Assembly: GCF_015555045.1 (NCBI RefSeq)
Contig: NZ_JADNJQ010000003.1
Location: forward strand, 1-64,000
Direction of reading: 5' to 3'
From: Collinsella aerofaciens
GTDB lineage: Bacteria; Actinomycetota; Coriobacteriia; Coriobacteriales; Coriobacteriaceae
DNA: 64,000 nt
Shown here: piece after piece, positions 7,135-14,839 of the stretch
How positions within the stretch are numbered: the first letter of the stretch is position 1
Layout of the letters: every line of letters begins with the position of its first letter
Position numbers and translations under genes: made by a program
Notes under the pieces: generated by a model
What the model was told of the DNA's origin: nothing
Databases searched by the model: none
Seen by the model: only the letters and a program-made list of their open reading frames with translations

Positions 7135-9171
7135 CTACAGCTCGTTGGCCGCGTGATATGCCGTGCGAATGGCGCTCGCAATGTCGGCGGTGCGCTCGCC
7201 CGAGCAGTCGCCCACGCAGGTCACGGGCACCGTCACGCCGTCCAGGTCAAACGCATTGGCCTTGGAGCCCACGGCCATCACCACGTAATCGCAGGCGATC
7301 TTCACCGGCTCCTCGGCGCCGTCCTCGGTGGTGCGAATGGCCTCCACGCCCTCGTCGGTAATGGCGGTCAGGCGGGTCTTCACGTGCTGCTCCACGTTGT
7401 GCTCGGCAAAGTCGCTCATAATCAGCGGCAGAATGGTCTCGGACTCGCCCGCGGCAATCTTGTCGAGCATCTCCACGATCGCCACCTCGCAGCCGTGCTG
7501 CAGCAGGTACTCGGCAGTCTCGGTGCCCACCAGGCCGCCGCCAATGACGGCGACGCGGCCCGTAAGCTCCACCTTGCCGGCCAGCACGTCCCAGCTCGAG
7601 ACGACCTTGTCCGAGTCGGCACCCGGAACGGGGATGACCACGTCGTGCGCGCCCACGGCCACAATCGCGGCGTCGGCGGCGTTGAGGTCCTCGGCGGTAG
7701 CGGCATGGCTGAGCTCAACCTTCACGCCCAAGCCAGGCAGAATCTTCTCGTAGTACTCGACCGAGCGCATGATCTCGTCCTTGCGCGGAGGCGCAGCCGC
7801 CAGCACAATCTGGCCGCCCAGATGATCGCTCGCCTCGTAGATGGTCACGTCGTAGCCGCGCTTGGCCGCCACGCGTGCGGCCTCCAGGCCGGCGATGCCG
7901 CCGCCCACCACGGCGATCTTCTTGTCGCCCTCGCCCGGCTTGATGGCGATGGTCGCCTCGTCGCCGTTCTCGGCGTTGAGCACGCACGAGATGTACTTGC
8001 GGTTTTGAATCGCGTCGACGCAGCCCTTGTTGCAGTTGAGGCACTCGCGGATGGGCTCGCCCGTGGCGGCCTTCAGCGCAATGTCGGGGTCGCACATGAG
8101 CGAGCGGCCATAGGCGACGATGTCGGCCGCGCCGTCTTCCAGAATCTTCTCGCCGGCCTCGACCGAGACAACGCGGCCGACGGTGGCCACCGGCACGGAG
8201 ACCAGGGCCTTGACGCGCTCGGCCACCGGCAGCGTCCAGTTGTAGGGCATGGCGCCCATGGGCGGAATGGTGTCGCCCATGTTGCCGGTGTGGTTGGCCT
8301 GCGCGACCTGGATCATGTCGATGCCCGCGCCCTCGAGCAGCTTGGCGAACTCGCAGGCCTCGTCGGGCTGCAGGCCGCCCTTGCCGCGCGGCGTGCCGTC
8401 GGGGTTCTCCATGATCACGGGGAGCTTGTACTCCACCATCAGCTGCGGCGCGGCTTCCTTAATGGCGGCGACGACCTCGAGCGCGTAGCGAACGCGGTTC
8501 TCGAACGAGCCGCCGTACTCGTCGGTGCGCTGGTTGAGGATAGCCGAGCACAGCGAACCCACCAAGCGGTCGCCGTGGACCTCGATGGCGTCGATGCCGG
8601 CCTGCTGCGCGCGAGCGGCCGAGGCAGCGATGGCCTCCTTGATCTGGGTGAGCTGCTCCACACTCGCCTCGTTCACAAAGTGCTGCATGTCGTGGTGCAG
8701 CTTGGCGTAGGCCTGGTTGCGGATCTCGTTGGACTCGGCCATCTTGGCGGCAAAGGTCTCCTCGTCGCCGGCGGCCTTGGCCTCCTGCGCGGCCTTGGCG
8801 GCGGCCATGGATCCCATGACCATGCGGCCGACACCGGGCACATCGTACTCGGGGTGGAACAGCTGCAGCGCGACCTTGGCGCCGTGCTTGTGGACGACGT
8901 CGGCCAGGGCCTTAAACGTGGGGATCTGGGCGTCGGTTGCCAGCTTGGGCGTGGGGCTCGCGGTCATGACGGGAGCGACGTCGCCGATGACGATGTAGCT
9001 CACGCCGCCACGGGCCAGGCGCTCGTAAAAAGCCAGGCTGCGCTCGCCGATGGAACCGTCACGCTCCTCGTAGCCGGTGGTCAGCGGCGGAAACATAATG
9101 CGGTTCTTGAGCTCAAGGGGGCCAACCGTAATGGGCTGGAGCAGCTTGGATGCAGGTGTGGTCATGGACAT
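7135..9171 (-). CDS. old-yellow-enzyme family FMN/[4Fe-4S]/FAD NAD(P)H-dependent reductase
   Basis: 678 residues with the three-part plan of 2,4-dienoyl-CoA reductase, enoate reductase and BaiCD/BaiH enzymes. The N-terminal FMN TIM barrel covers about residues 1-365. A cysteine cluster near residues 376-392 (CLNCNKGC...ISC) binds [4Fe-4S]. A C-terminal FAD/NAD half has two dinucleotide folds (VVGGGIAGLEAA near 416, VIGGGLVGTETAE near 541). It should reduce an activated C=C bond of a small substrate; the sequence does not fix which one. A helical insert (~120-165) lies in the barrel. Monocistronic: own terminator and a long upstream region holding the hairpin array. Confidence 0.85.
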   Translation of the reverse strand: MSMTTPASKLLQPITVGPLELKNRIMFPPLTTGYEERDGSIGERSLAFYERLARGGVSYIVIGDVAPVMTASPTPKLATDAQIPTFKALADVVHKHGAKVALQLFHPEYDVPGVGRMVMGSMAAAKAAQEAKAAGDEETFAAKMAESNEIRNQAYAKLHHDMQHFVNEASVEQLTQIKEAIAASAARAQQAGIDAIEVHGDRLVGSLCSAILNQRTDEYGGSFENRVRYALEVVAAIKEAAPQLMVEYKLPVIMENPDGTPRGKGGLQPDEACEFAKLLEGAGIDMIQVAQANHTGNMGDTIPPMGAMPYNWTLPVAERVKALVSVPVATVGRVVSVEAGEKILEDGAADIVAYGRSLMCDPDIALKAATGEPIRECLNCNKGCVDAIQNRKYISCVLNAENGDEATIAIKPGEGDKKIAVVGGGIAGLEAARVAAKRGYDVTIYEASDHLGGQIVLAAAPPRKDEIMRSVEYYEKILPGLGVKVELSHAATAEDLNAADAAIVAVGAHDVVIPVPGADSDKVVSSWDVLAGKVELTGRVAVIGGGLVGTETAEYLLQHGCEVAIVEMLDKIAAGESETILPLIMSDFAEHNVEQHVKTRLTAITDEGVEAIRTTEDGAEEPVKIACDYVVMAVGSKANAFDLDGVTVPVTCVGDCSGERTADIASAIRTAYHAANEL

Positions 9172-9312
9172 TCCTCTCTTGTAGGCGCGGCGGCGATGTT
9201 GCCGCGTAGTTGTCTAGAGGATATGGCATGGGAATACAGCAGCGCAACGGAAATCGGCGGACAGCAGGCAGCGGCAGGTGGATGGGGATGGGCGGGGCGG
9301 CCCGTCGGTTTA

Positions 9313-9609
9313 TCTCAATCTGTAACAGTTACGCGGCAAAACCGGGTCTTACTGTTACAGATCGAGACATTCCTCTCGGCCCATCCTCAACAATCTAGAT
9401 CTGTAACAGCTAGGCCCACTTTTGGCCCCTATCTGTTACAGATCGAGACAAACCAAACCCGCCTGCTAGAAAATCTAAATCTGTAACAGTTACTCGGCAA
9501 AATCCGTCCCTCGTGTTACAGATTTAGACAAACACGACCCAACCCACCGGTATATCTCGATCTGTAACACCAAGCCGCCCAAATCGGGTCTAGATGTTAC
9601 AGATCGAGA
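9313..9609. repeat. tandem array of four ~80-bp hairpin repeats
   Basis: Four inverted repeats lie at 9313-9368, 9394-9448, 9474-9528 and 9555-9609; starts are 81, 80 and 81 bp apart. Arms are 15-17 bp: TCTCGATCTGTAACA and its complement, loops ~21-25 nt, spacers 25-26 bp. In the third unit both arms change together (TCTAAATCTG with CAGATTTAGA), so pairing is kept. Loops and spacers are also loosely alike (CGGCAAAA..CGGGTCT; CAAAC..ACCC), so the whole 80-bp unit seems to have been duplicated. It lies between the initiator tRNA and the start of the flavoprotein gene. Confidence 0.85.
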
Positions 9610-9658
9610 TTTTGTTTGAGAGGCCGAGAATTGGACCGAAAACACAGTCCCGGAATAA

Positions 9659-9689
9659 CAAAAAAGCTCGCCGGCTAGGCCGACGAGCT
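9659..9689 (-). terminator. terminator of the initiator tRNA
   Basis: Minus-strand stem AGCTCGTCGGC/GCCGGCGAGCT (one mismatch, 3-nt loop) followed by TTTTTTGTT, 10 bp beyond the tRNA 3' end. Confidence 0.75.
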
Positions 9690-9698
9690 GCAAGTTCT

Positions 9699-9775
9699 TG
9701 GTCGCGGGGGCAGGATTTGAACCTACGACCTCCGGGTTATGAGCCCGGCGAGCTACCAGACTGCTCCACCCCGCA
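9699..9775 (-). tRNA. initiator tRNA-fMet (CAT)
   Basis: 77 nt with encoded CCA. The anticodon loop CTCATAA gives CAT. The anticodon stem ends in three G-C pairs (GGG/CCC), the initiator hallmark. The acceptor begins TGCGGGG against CCCCGCG, so position 1:72 is a U.G wobble rather than a Watson-Crick pair, also in keeping with an initiator. D-arm GAGCAGTCTGGTAGCTC and T-loop GTTCAAATC are as expected. Confidence 0.95.
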
Positions 9776-9929
9776 ATGTCTGGGCGCCTCATGTGCGCAA
9801 GAAAGAATATTACGCGGGAGTTCGGTAAACGGCAAGGAAAATCTCGTAGAGCATAATTCCTTCATATTTAAACCCCTCAGCCCCTATCACCGTAAACGAA
9901 TCGCAGCCGAGCGCCGTCGACGGCACGTA

Positions 9930-9935
9930 TACAAT
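9930..9935 (+). promoter_or_regulatory. possible -10 element of coaX
   Basis: TACAAT preceded by TA, about 36 bp before the coaX start codon. No clear -35 hexamer is seen. Confidence 0.35.
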
Positions 9936-9971
9936 GGTGCGCGTCCTTTTATGCCAACACTGGGAGTAGAC

Positions 9972-10745
9972 ATGCTGCTCGCTATCGATATGGGAAACAC
10001 GCAGACGGCCATGGGCCTGTTTGACGGAGACGAGCTGGTGCAGTCGTGGCGCATGCCCACCGACCGCTCTTATACCGCCGACGAGATCCATGTGCGCCTG
10101 ATGGGTTTCTTTAAAATGTACGGCCTTTCGCTCGACGCGGTCGACGCGATCGCCTTTGCGGGCGTGGTGCCGCAGCTCTCGCGCGAATGGCACGCCGTGG
10201 CCGACCGCATTGCCGCGGACGCCATCGTCATCGGGCCGCAGACGGCCGCGGTGACCAAGCTGCGCGCGGCGCGCCCCCAGGCCGTAGGTGCCGATCGCGT
10301 CGCCAACGCCGTTGCGGCCGAGACTTTCTACGGCGCGCCGGCAATCGTGGTGGACTTTGGCACCGCGACCAATATCGACGTCATCGATGAGGACGGTTAT
10401 TACATTGGCGGAGCGATCGCGCCGGGCATCCGCATCTCCATGGACGCGCTTGCCGCCCGTGCCGCCAAGCTCGCCAGCGTGCCGCTCGAGGCACCCGAGC
10501 ACGCCATCGGCCGCGACACCGAGGAATGCATCAAGGTCGGCGCCGTGGTGGGCGCCGCCGCCATGGCCGAGGGCCTGGTCGCGCGCATGAAGCGCGAGCT
10601 GGGTCGTGAGGACGCCACGGTTATCGCCACAGGCGGTCTCGCCAGCATCGTCGCCGATTCGACCGATGCCTTCGACGTGGTCGACGGACAGCTCACCATC
10701 AAGGGTATCTGCGAAATCTACCGCCGCATGCAGGAGCTGGGATAG
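9972..10745 (+). CDS. coaX: type III pantothenate kinase
   Basis: 257 residues. It phosphorylates pantothenate in the first step of coenzyme A synthesis. The N-terminal phosphate-binding motif is AIDMGNTQT (DxGNT of the ASKHA fold); the pantothenate/active-site stretch includes GADRVANA (family GxDR), followed by VVDFGTATNID and the GGAIAPGI turn. Length is typical for CoaX. The start is the ATG with GGGAG 5 nt upstream; a longer frame extends over the tRNA and is not real. It stands alone, divergent from the tRNA, with a repeat following 55 bp downstream. Confidence 0.93.
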   Translation: MLLAIDMGNTQTAMGLFDGDELVQSWRMPTDRSYTADEIHVRLMGFFKMYGLSLDAVDAIAFAGVVPQLSREWHAVADRIAADAIVIGPQTAAVTKLRAARPQAVGADRVANAVAAETFYGAPAIVVDFGTATNIDVIDEDGYYIGGAIAPGIRISMDALAARAAKLASVPLEAPEHAIGRDTEECIKVGAVVGAAAMAEGLVARMKRELGREDATVIATGGLASIVADSTDAFDVVDGQLTIKGICEIYRRMQELG

Positions 10746-10800
10746 AGCAGGGGCTTAAGTCGAGCACGGGCGCGAGCGGCGAACTAAGCAATGCATTGGT

Positions 10801-10843
10801 CCTATTCCTCAAAATCGAAAATTTATCAGTTTTGAGGAATAGG
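10801..10843. repeat. TATTCCTCAAAA palindrome, copy 1
   Basis: 14-bp perfect arms CCTATTCCTCAAAA / TTTTGAGGAATAGG around a 15-nt core (tcgaaaatttatcag). It ends 7 bp beyond the stop codon of the DUF4143 ATPase gene. Copies 2 and 3 lie upstream of that gene's start. Confidence 0.85.
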
Positions 10844-10850
10844 CTTTCTG

Positions 10851-12047
10851 CTACGCCTCGCCGCATAGCCACCTCGCCAGGTCCACGATCTGCACCCCAT
10901 TGCGGTCCGTGGCCTCGTGATGCGTTCGGGCGAGAATCATCTTGGGGTACGCGTCGCCAATGCTCAGCAGTGGCGAAATCTCGCGTTCAAATGTCTTATC
11001 CGAGCTGATGTCGTCGCTCACCTGAATGTAGAGCTTCTCGCTTCGCTTAATTGCTATAAAGTCAATTTCCTTTTTATAGAGCACACCGACGTATACCTCG
11101 TATCCGCGGCGCAGCAGCTCGATGGCCACCATGTTCTCGTATACGCGTCCCCAATCCATATCACGTGTACCGAGCAGTGCGTATTTGAACGCGTGGTCTG
11201 CCAGGTAATATTTCTCGCCGCTCTTAAGGTATTTTTTGCCGCGAATGTCGTACCGACGAACTTTATAGAAGGCAAACGCATCGCACAGGCACCCCATGTA
11301 CGTGCCGACCGTCTTGTTCGTTATCTTTAGCCCATCCGCGTTCAAAATATCCGTAATGTTACGTGCCGACGTTATGTTGGATACGTTGTCCATCATGTAA
11401 TCGGCAATGCGCAGCAGCGCCGATTCGTTTCTCACGTTATGCCGCTGCACGATATCTCTCACGATGAGCGTTTTGAAGACATTGGAGAGATATTGATAAC
11501 GCTGCTCCTGCAGTGGATAAGGGTAGGAGCCGGACATACCGCCGGTTCTCGCGTACTCATCGAAGTCGCGGTCGACCTCGCCCTCGTCGCCATAGAGTCG
11601 ATACTCCTCAAACGAGAATGGGAAAACCTCGATCTCAAACGTACGCCCCGTAAAGAGCGTCGACAGATCGCTCGACAGCAAAAAGGCATTCGATCCGGTA
11701 ATGAATATGTCGTACTGCTCGGATGCGTGGAGGCTGTTGATCGCACGCTCAAAACCGTCGCACATCTGAACTTCATCGATAAGCAGAAAGTTTTGTTTGC
11801 CGGACACTCGATGCTCTTTTACATAGGCGAGCAGCGCGTGATACTCGAGCAGATTCTCGAACTCATCGAGGTTGTAGTTGATATGGATGACATTCGAATT
11901 GGACAGATTTGCCTCCACGTAATCGCGGAGGGCCTCGAGCAATTTTGATTTACCGCTACGACGGATGCCCGTGATGACCTTGATGTCCGGCACGCCAATA
12001 AGGCTCGTCAACGTGTCCATATATGACGTTCTATTGATGAGTTTCAT
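10851..12047 (-). CDS. AAA ATPase with C-terminal DUF4143 domain
   Basis: 398 residues of the AAA_14/DUF4143 type, common in gut anaerobes and of unknown function. Walker A is GIRRSGKS (27-34), Walker B FLLIDE (87-92), and ITGSNAFLLSS resembles a sensor. The DUF4143 half (about 200-398) ends in a PD-(D/E)XK-like stretch, EIDFIAIKRSEKLYIQV, where the usual E of (E/Q)xK is Q; this suggests a nuclease-like fold that may or may not cut. Start: AGGAGG 5 nt before ATG. GC content is lower than its neighbours, and the gene is bracketed by three copies of one palindrome (10801, 12074, 12159), which suggests acquisition as a unit. Confidence 0.8.
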   Translation of the reverse strand: MKLINRTSYMDTLTSLIGVPDIKVITGIRRSGKSKLLEALRDYVEANLSNSNVIHINYNLDEFENLLEYHALLAYVKEHRVSGKQNFLLIDEVQMCDGFERAINSLHASEQYDIFITGSNAFLLSSDLSTLFTGRTFEIEVFPFSFEEYRLYGDEGEVDRDFDEYARTGGMSGSYPYPLQEQRYQYLSNVFKTLIVRDIVQRHNVRNESALLRIADYMMDNVSNITSARNITDILNADGLKITNKTVGTYMGCLCDAFAFYKVRRYDIRGKKYLKSGEKYYLADHAFKYALLGTRDMDWGRVYENMVAIELLRRGYEVYVGVLYKKEIDFIAIKRSEKLYIQVSDDISSDKTFEREISPLLSIGDAYPKMILARTHHEATDRNGVQIVDLARWLCGEA

Positions 12048-12073
12048 TGGGGCCTCCTCGCGGTCTTTTATCG

Positions 12074-12114
12074 CTATTCCTCAAAATTGAAAAATTTTCA
12101 GTTTTGAGGAATAG
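12074..12114. repeat. TATTCCTCAAAA palindrome, copy 2
   Basis: Arms CTATTCCTCAAAA / TTTTGAGGAATAG around ttgaaaaattttcag. The core is itself palindromic (TGAAAA..TTTTCA). It lies 26 bp upstream of the start codon of the DUF4143 ATPase gene. Confidence 0.85.
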
Positions 12115-12158
12115 GCTCTATAGCGAATATACCTCGCGAAAGACCGAGCTGCCTTAAT

Positions 12159-12201
12159 CCTATTCCTCAAAAACGAAAATTTTTCAGTTTTGAGGAATAG
12201 G
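12159..12201. repeat. TATTCCTCAAAA palindrome, copy 3
   Basis: Arms CCTATTCCTCAAAA / TTTTGAGGAATAGG around acgaaaatttttcag, 85 bp from copy 2. All three copies lie in the same orientation (core ends in CAG on the plus strand). Confidence 0.85.
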
Positions 12202-12232
12202 GCGCTGGCAACCCATTCCCCAGATAGGCGAA

Positions 12233-12260
12233 ACCCTCCCCGGCACAGGCCGAGGAGGGT
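12233..12260 (-). terminator. probable terminator of the folate/biotin-ligase-like pair
   Basis: Stem ACCCTCC.CGGC / GCCG.GGAGGGT with a 4-nt loop, about 40 bp past the stop codon at 12300. The following minus-strand T-run is short (TTTC). Confidence 0.5.
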
Positions 12261-12299
12261 CTTGTTGTCATGTCTATCTTTGGGCGCGAACGCCCCGCG

Positions 12300-13001
12300 C
12301 TACAGCCCGCGAATGCGCACGGCCTCGGGCGGAAACTCCTGCTCGCCGGCGTCGGTCTTAATGGTCGCGCGGCCCCAGATGTCCAGGCCCGCAAACACAC
12401 CGACCGCAAGCGGCAAACCGTTGGGCGACACCGCCGCAACTTGGCGGCCCAGCAGCGGCACCATGTCGAAGTACTCGCCCAGCACGGGAGCCAGCGGACC
12501 GGCAGCGCCCTGCGGCGTGTTGGCAACAACCGCCCAGGCGTCCACGCGGGTCAGCACGGCGGCAGCCAACTCCTCGACCAGCGCTTCGTCGGCAACATCC
12601 ACACCGAGCTCGCTCAGCGCCGAACGCTCAATATCCACCGTCACGGCACCGAACATGCCCGCGGCACCGGCACCGCCGTTGACGGCGGCGCGCGCGAACG
12701 ACGTCTCGAACGCGGGCGCGCCGCACACGATATTGCTCGGCCACTCAATGCCCACCTTGCCGGCAAGGCCCAGGCCCGGCGTCGACGCCGTGCCCACGAG
12801 CGCGTCCATCATGCCCATCGCCGCCACAAACGGCAGGCCGTGGAAGGCATGCATGTTCACGTCCGGGCGCACGACCAGCGAAAACGTCAACGACGTCTCG
12901 CCCGCGCTCCAAGCACACCAGCCCACAGACGCACCCTCGCGACCAGCGTCGCGAGCGGAGTCGAGCTCGGTGCCGACGGCTACAGCATTCATCTCGATCA
13001 T
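12300..13001 (-). CDS. divergent biotin-protein-ligase-like protein
   Basis: 233 residues. The middle resembles the BPL/LplA/LipB fold: SLTFSLVVRP followed by an HGLPFVAAMGMMDAL helix and GKVGIEWPSN aligning with KWPND of BirA; the C-terminal AGLDIWGRATIK stretch is like the small BPL C-domain. The GRGRxGRxW biotinyl-AMP loop is only weakly kept, and the ligase lysine expected after the KWPND motif is replaced in CGAPAFETSF. It may be a non-biotin acyltransferase, a regulator or an inactive paralogue. The start codon follows directly on the folP-folK stop, so the two are coupled. An assignment by eye; moderate certainty. Confidence 0.5.
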   Translation of the reverse strand: MIEMNAVAVGTELDSARDAGREGASVGWCAWSAGETSLTFSLVVRPDVNMHAFHGLPFVAAMGMMDALVGTASTPGLGLAGKVGIEWPSNIVCGAPAFETSFARAAVNGGAGAAGMFGAVTVDIERSALSELGVDVADEALVEELAAAVLTRVDAWAVVANTPQGAAGPLAPVLGEYFDMVPLLGRQVAAVSPNGLPLAVGVFAGLDIWGRATIKTDAGEQEFPPEAVRIRGL

Positions 13002-14744
13002 CTACATACGCCCCAATTCGCCCACGATATGGCCCACGCGGTCCTCGGGCTCCTTGACCTCGACGCCGTTGTAGCGGAAGAACCGCGCCGGGTCGTGCAT
13101 CAGGTCCTCGAGCGGCACCAGCACAAAGTCGCGTTCGCCGATCAGCGGATGCGGCAGGCGCAGCTTTTTGCCGCCATGGATCTCGCCGTCCATCCACAGC
13201 AGATCCAGGTCGATGGTGCGTGGGCCGTTGACCTTGGCCTTCTTGGAGCGATCGCGCCCCAGCTCGGCCTCGATCTTCATAAGCTCGTCGAGCAGCACCA
13301 GCGGCGCCAGCTCGGTCTTGATCTCGATGACGGCGTTGGCAAACGCGTCCTGGCGCGTCTCGTAGGCTGGCTCGCTCTCATAGATGCGCGAGCAGTTGGA
13401 CACGCAGGTGAGCGGAATCTCGGCGATCATGTCGCGTGCGGCGCGGATGTTGTCGCAACGATGCCCCAGGTTGGAGCCCACGGCCACAAACGCACGGCGC
13501 GGCTGTGGCTTGGCGACAGCCCAGTAACCGTTCAGGAACTGCGCAAAGCCGGTGACGTCGTGCACGCGCACGATGTTGGCACCGGCCTGGATGGCGCCCA
13601 GGCACACGCCAAACGTAGCGGCATCGCGCTCGGCGGCCTCGGTCACGCCCGAGACGGCGCCCACAAAGCGCTTGCGCGACACGGCGCACATGAGCGGGTA
13701 GCCCAGCGACGCCATCTTGGCAGTCTCGCGCTGGATGACGATGTCCTCGTTAGCCGACTTACCAAAGCCCGGGCCAGGATCGATGCAGATGCGGTCGCGC
13801 GACACGCCGGCATGGATGAGCGTGCGGGCCTGGTCGGACAGAAAGCCCATGACGCGGCGCATGATGGGCGCCGAATCGGGCAGGGTAAAGCGGCGGAGCT
13901 GCGAGGTGGGCACATAGGCCTCCTCACGGCGGGCACTGCGGCGCATCATGGCGGCCAGGCGGTCATTGGACTCCGATGCGGCCTCGGTGGCTGCGGGCGC
14001 GGCCTCGGGCGCGGGCGCGACGGTCTCGGCGGCAGCAGCCTGCTCGGCGGCCGGCGTCTCCTGCTCGCTTGCAGGCTCGGACGTGGGCTCCGGTTCGCCA
14101 AACGGCAACGAGGGCTGCACCGCGCCGCCCGGAAGCTTGGCCTCAGCCTTGGGCTCGCCCAGCAACTTGCCGCGACGGCGACGGGCCGGCTTCTCGGCCT
14201 CGCGCGCAGCCTCGGCAGCCGCTTCGCGCGCCTTCTCGGCAACAAACGCCGCAGCCGAGGTATCGAGCTGCACCGTCGCGTGCGTGCGGGCGGGTGTGGC
14301 GACCTCGCCGGCGTGCATTACGATGACGCCGCAGGTGCTCGTCTTAACGAACTCAACCATCTTGGGATCGGTGAAACCCGTCACGTCGTTGACGATCGAG
14401 GCACCGCAGCGCACAGCCGCCTTGGCAACCGCCACATGACGCGTGTCGATGGAGACAATGGCACCCTCTTTGGCGAGCGCGCGCACGACGGGCAGCACGC
14501 GGCGAGCCTCCTCGTCGGGGTTGACCGGGGTAAAGCCGGGGCGCGTGGACTCGCCGCCCACGTCGATGATGTCGGCGCCGGCGTCGAGCATCGCCAGGCC
14601 GTACTCGATGGCGGCATCGGGGTCGAAGTGCTCCCCGCCATCGCTAAACGAATCGGGCGTCACGTTGAGGACGCCCATGATGCGCGGACGGTCAAAGCTG
14701 AGCTCGTACTTTCCGCACCGCCATGTCTTGCTGTCGTTCGCCAT
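13002..14744 (-). CDS. folPK: bifunctional dihydropteroate synthase / HPPK (folP-folK fusion)
   Basis: 580 residues covering two consecutive steps of folate synthesis. The DHPS half (1-~410) shows MGVLNVTPDSFSDGG, DVGGESTRPG, SIVNDVTGF, DPGPGFGKS and the terminal RVHD. The HPPK half (~416-580) shows AVGSNLGHR, the RTIDLDLLW signature and PHPLIGERDFVLVPL. Unusually, an Ala/Glu/Pro-rich segment (about residues 150-290) splits the DHPS barrel between the VMH strand and the helix before DPG, where ~50 residues would be normal and ~178 are present. Start: ATG at 14744 with AGGAGG 6 nt upstream. Coupled to the downstream biotin-ligase-like gene. Confidence 0.9.
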   Translation of the reverse strand: MANDSKTWRCGKYELSFDRPRIMGVLNVTPDSFSDGGEHFDPDAAIEYGLAMLDAGADIIDVGGESTRPGFTPVNPDEEARRVLPVVRALAKEGAIVSIDTRHVAVAKAAVRCGASIVNDVTGFTDPKMVEFVKTSTCGVIVMHAGEVATPARTHATVQLDTSAAAFVAEKAREAAAEAAREAEKPARRRRGKLLGEPKAEAKLPGGAVQPSLPFGEPEPTSEPASEQETPAAEQAAAAETVAPAPEAAPAATEAASESNDRLAAMMRRSARREEAYVPTSQLRRFTLPDSAPIMRRVMGFLSDQARTLIHAGVSRDRICIDPGPGFGKSANEDIVIQRETAKMASLGYPLMCAVSRKRFVGAVSGVTEAAERDAATFGVCLGAIQAGANIVRVHDVTGFAQFLNGYWAVAKPQPRRAFVAVGSNLGHRCDNIRAARDMIAEIPLTCVSNCSRIYESEPAYETRQDAFANAVIEIKTELAPLVLLDELMKIEAELGRDRSKKAKVNGPRTIDLDLLWMDGEIHGGKKLRLPHPLIGERDFVLVPLEDLMHDPARFFRYNGVEVKEPEDRVGHIVGELGRM

Positions 14745-14839
14745 GAACATCCTCCTAAAATGCCCACGCCGCCGAGCCTGGGGAGCTGGCGGCGGGGTCG
14801 CTTTGCACTCAGTCTTTCTATTGTATCCGCGCGCGCGGG

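Noticed and set aside
7153-9486. 777-codon plus-strand frame opposite the flavoprotein
   Set aside because: Antisense shadow; the minus strand has FAD and Fe-S motifs.
9313-9609. CRISPR array
   Set aside because: Repeats are inverted pairs, the intervening sequences are related to each other, and there are no cas genes.
9490-9792. 100-codon minus-strand frame
   Set aside because: It runs through the initiator tRNA and the hairpin array.
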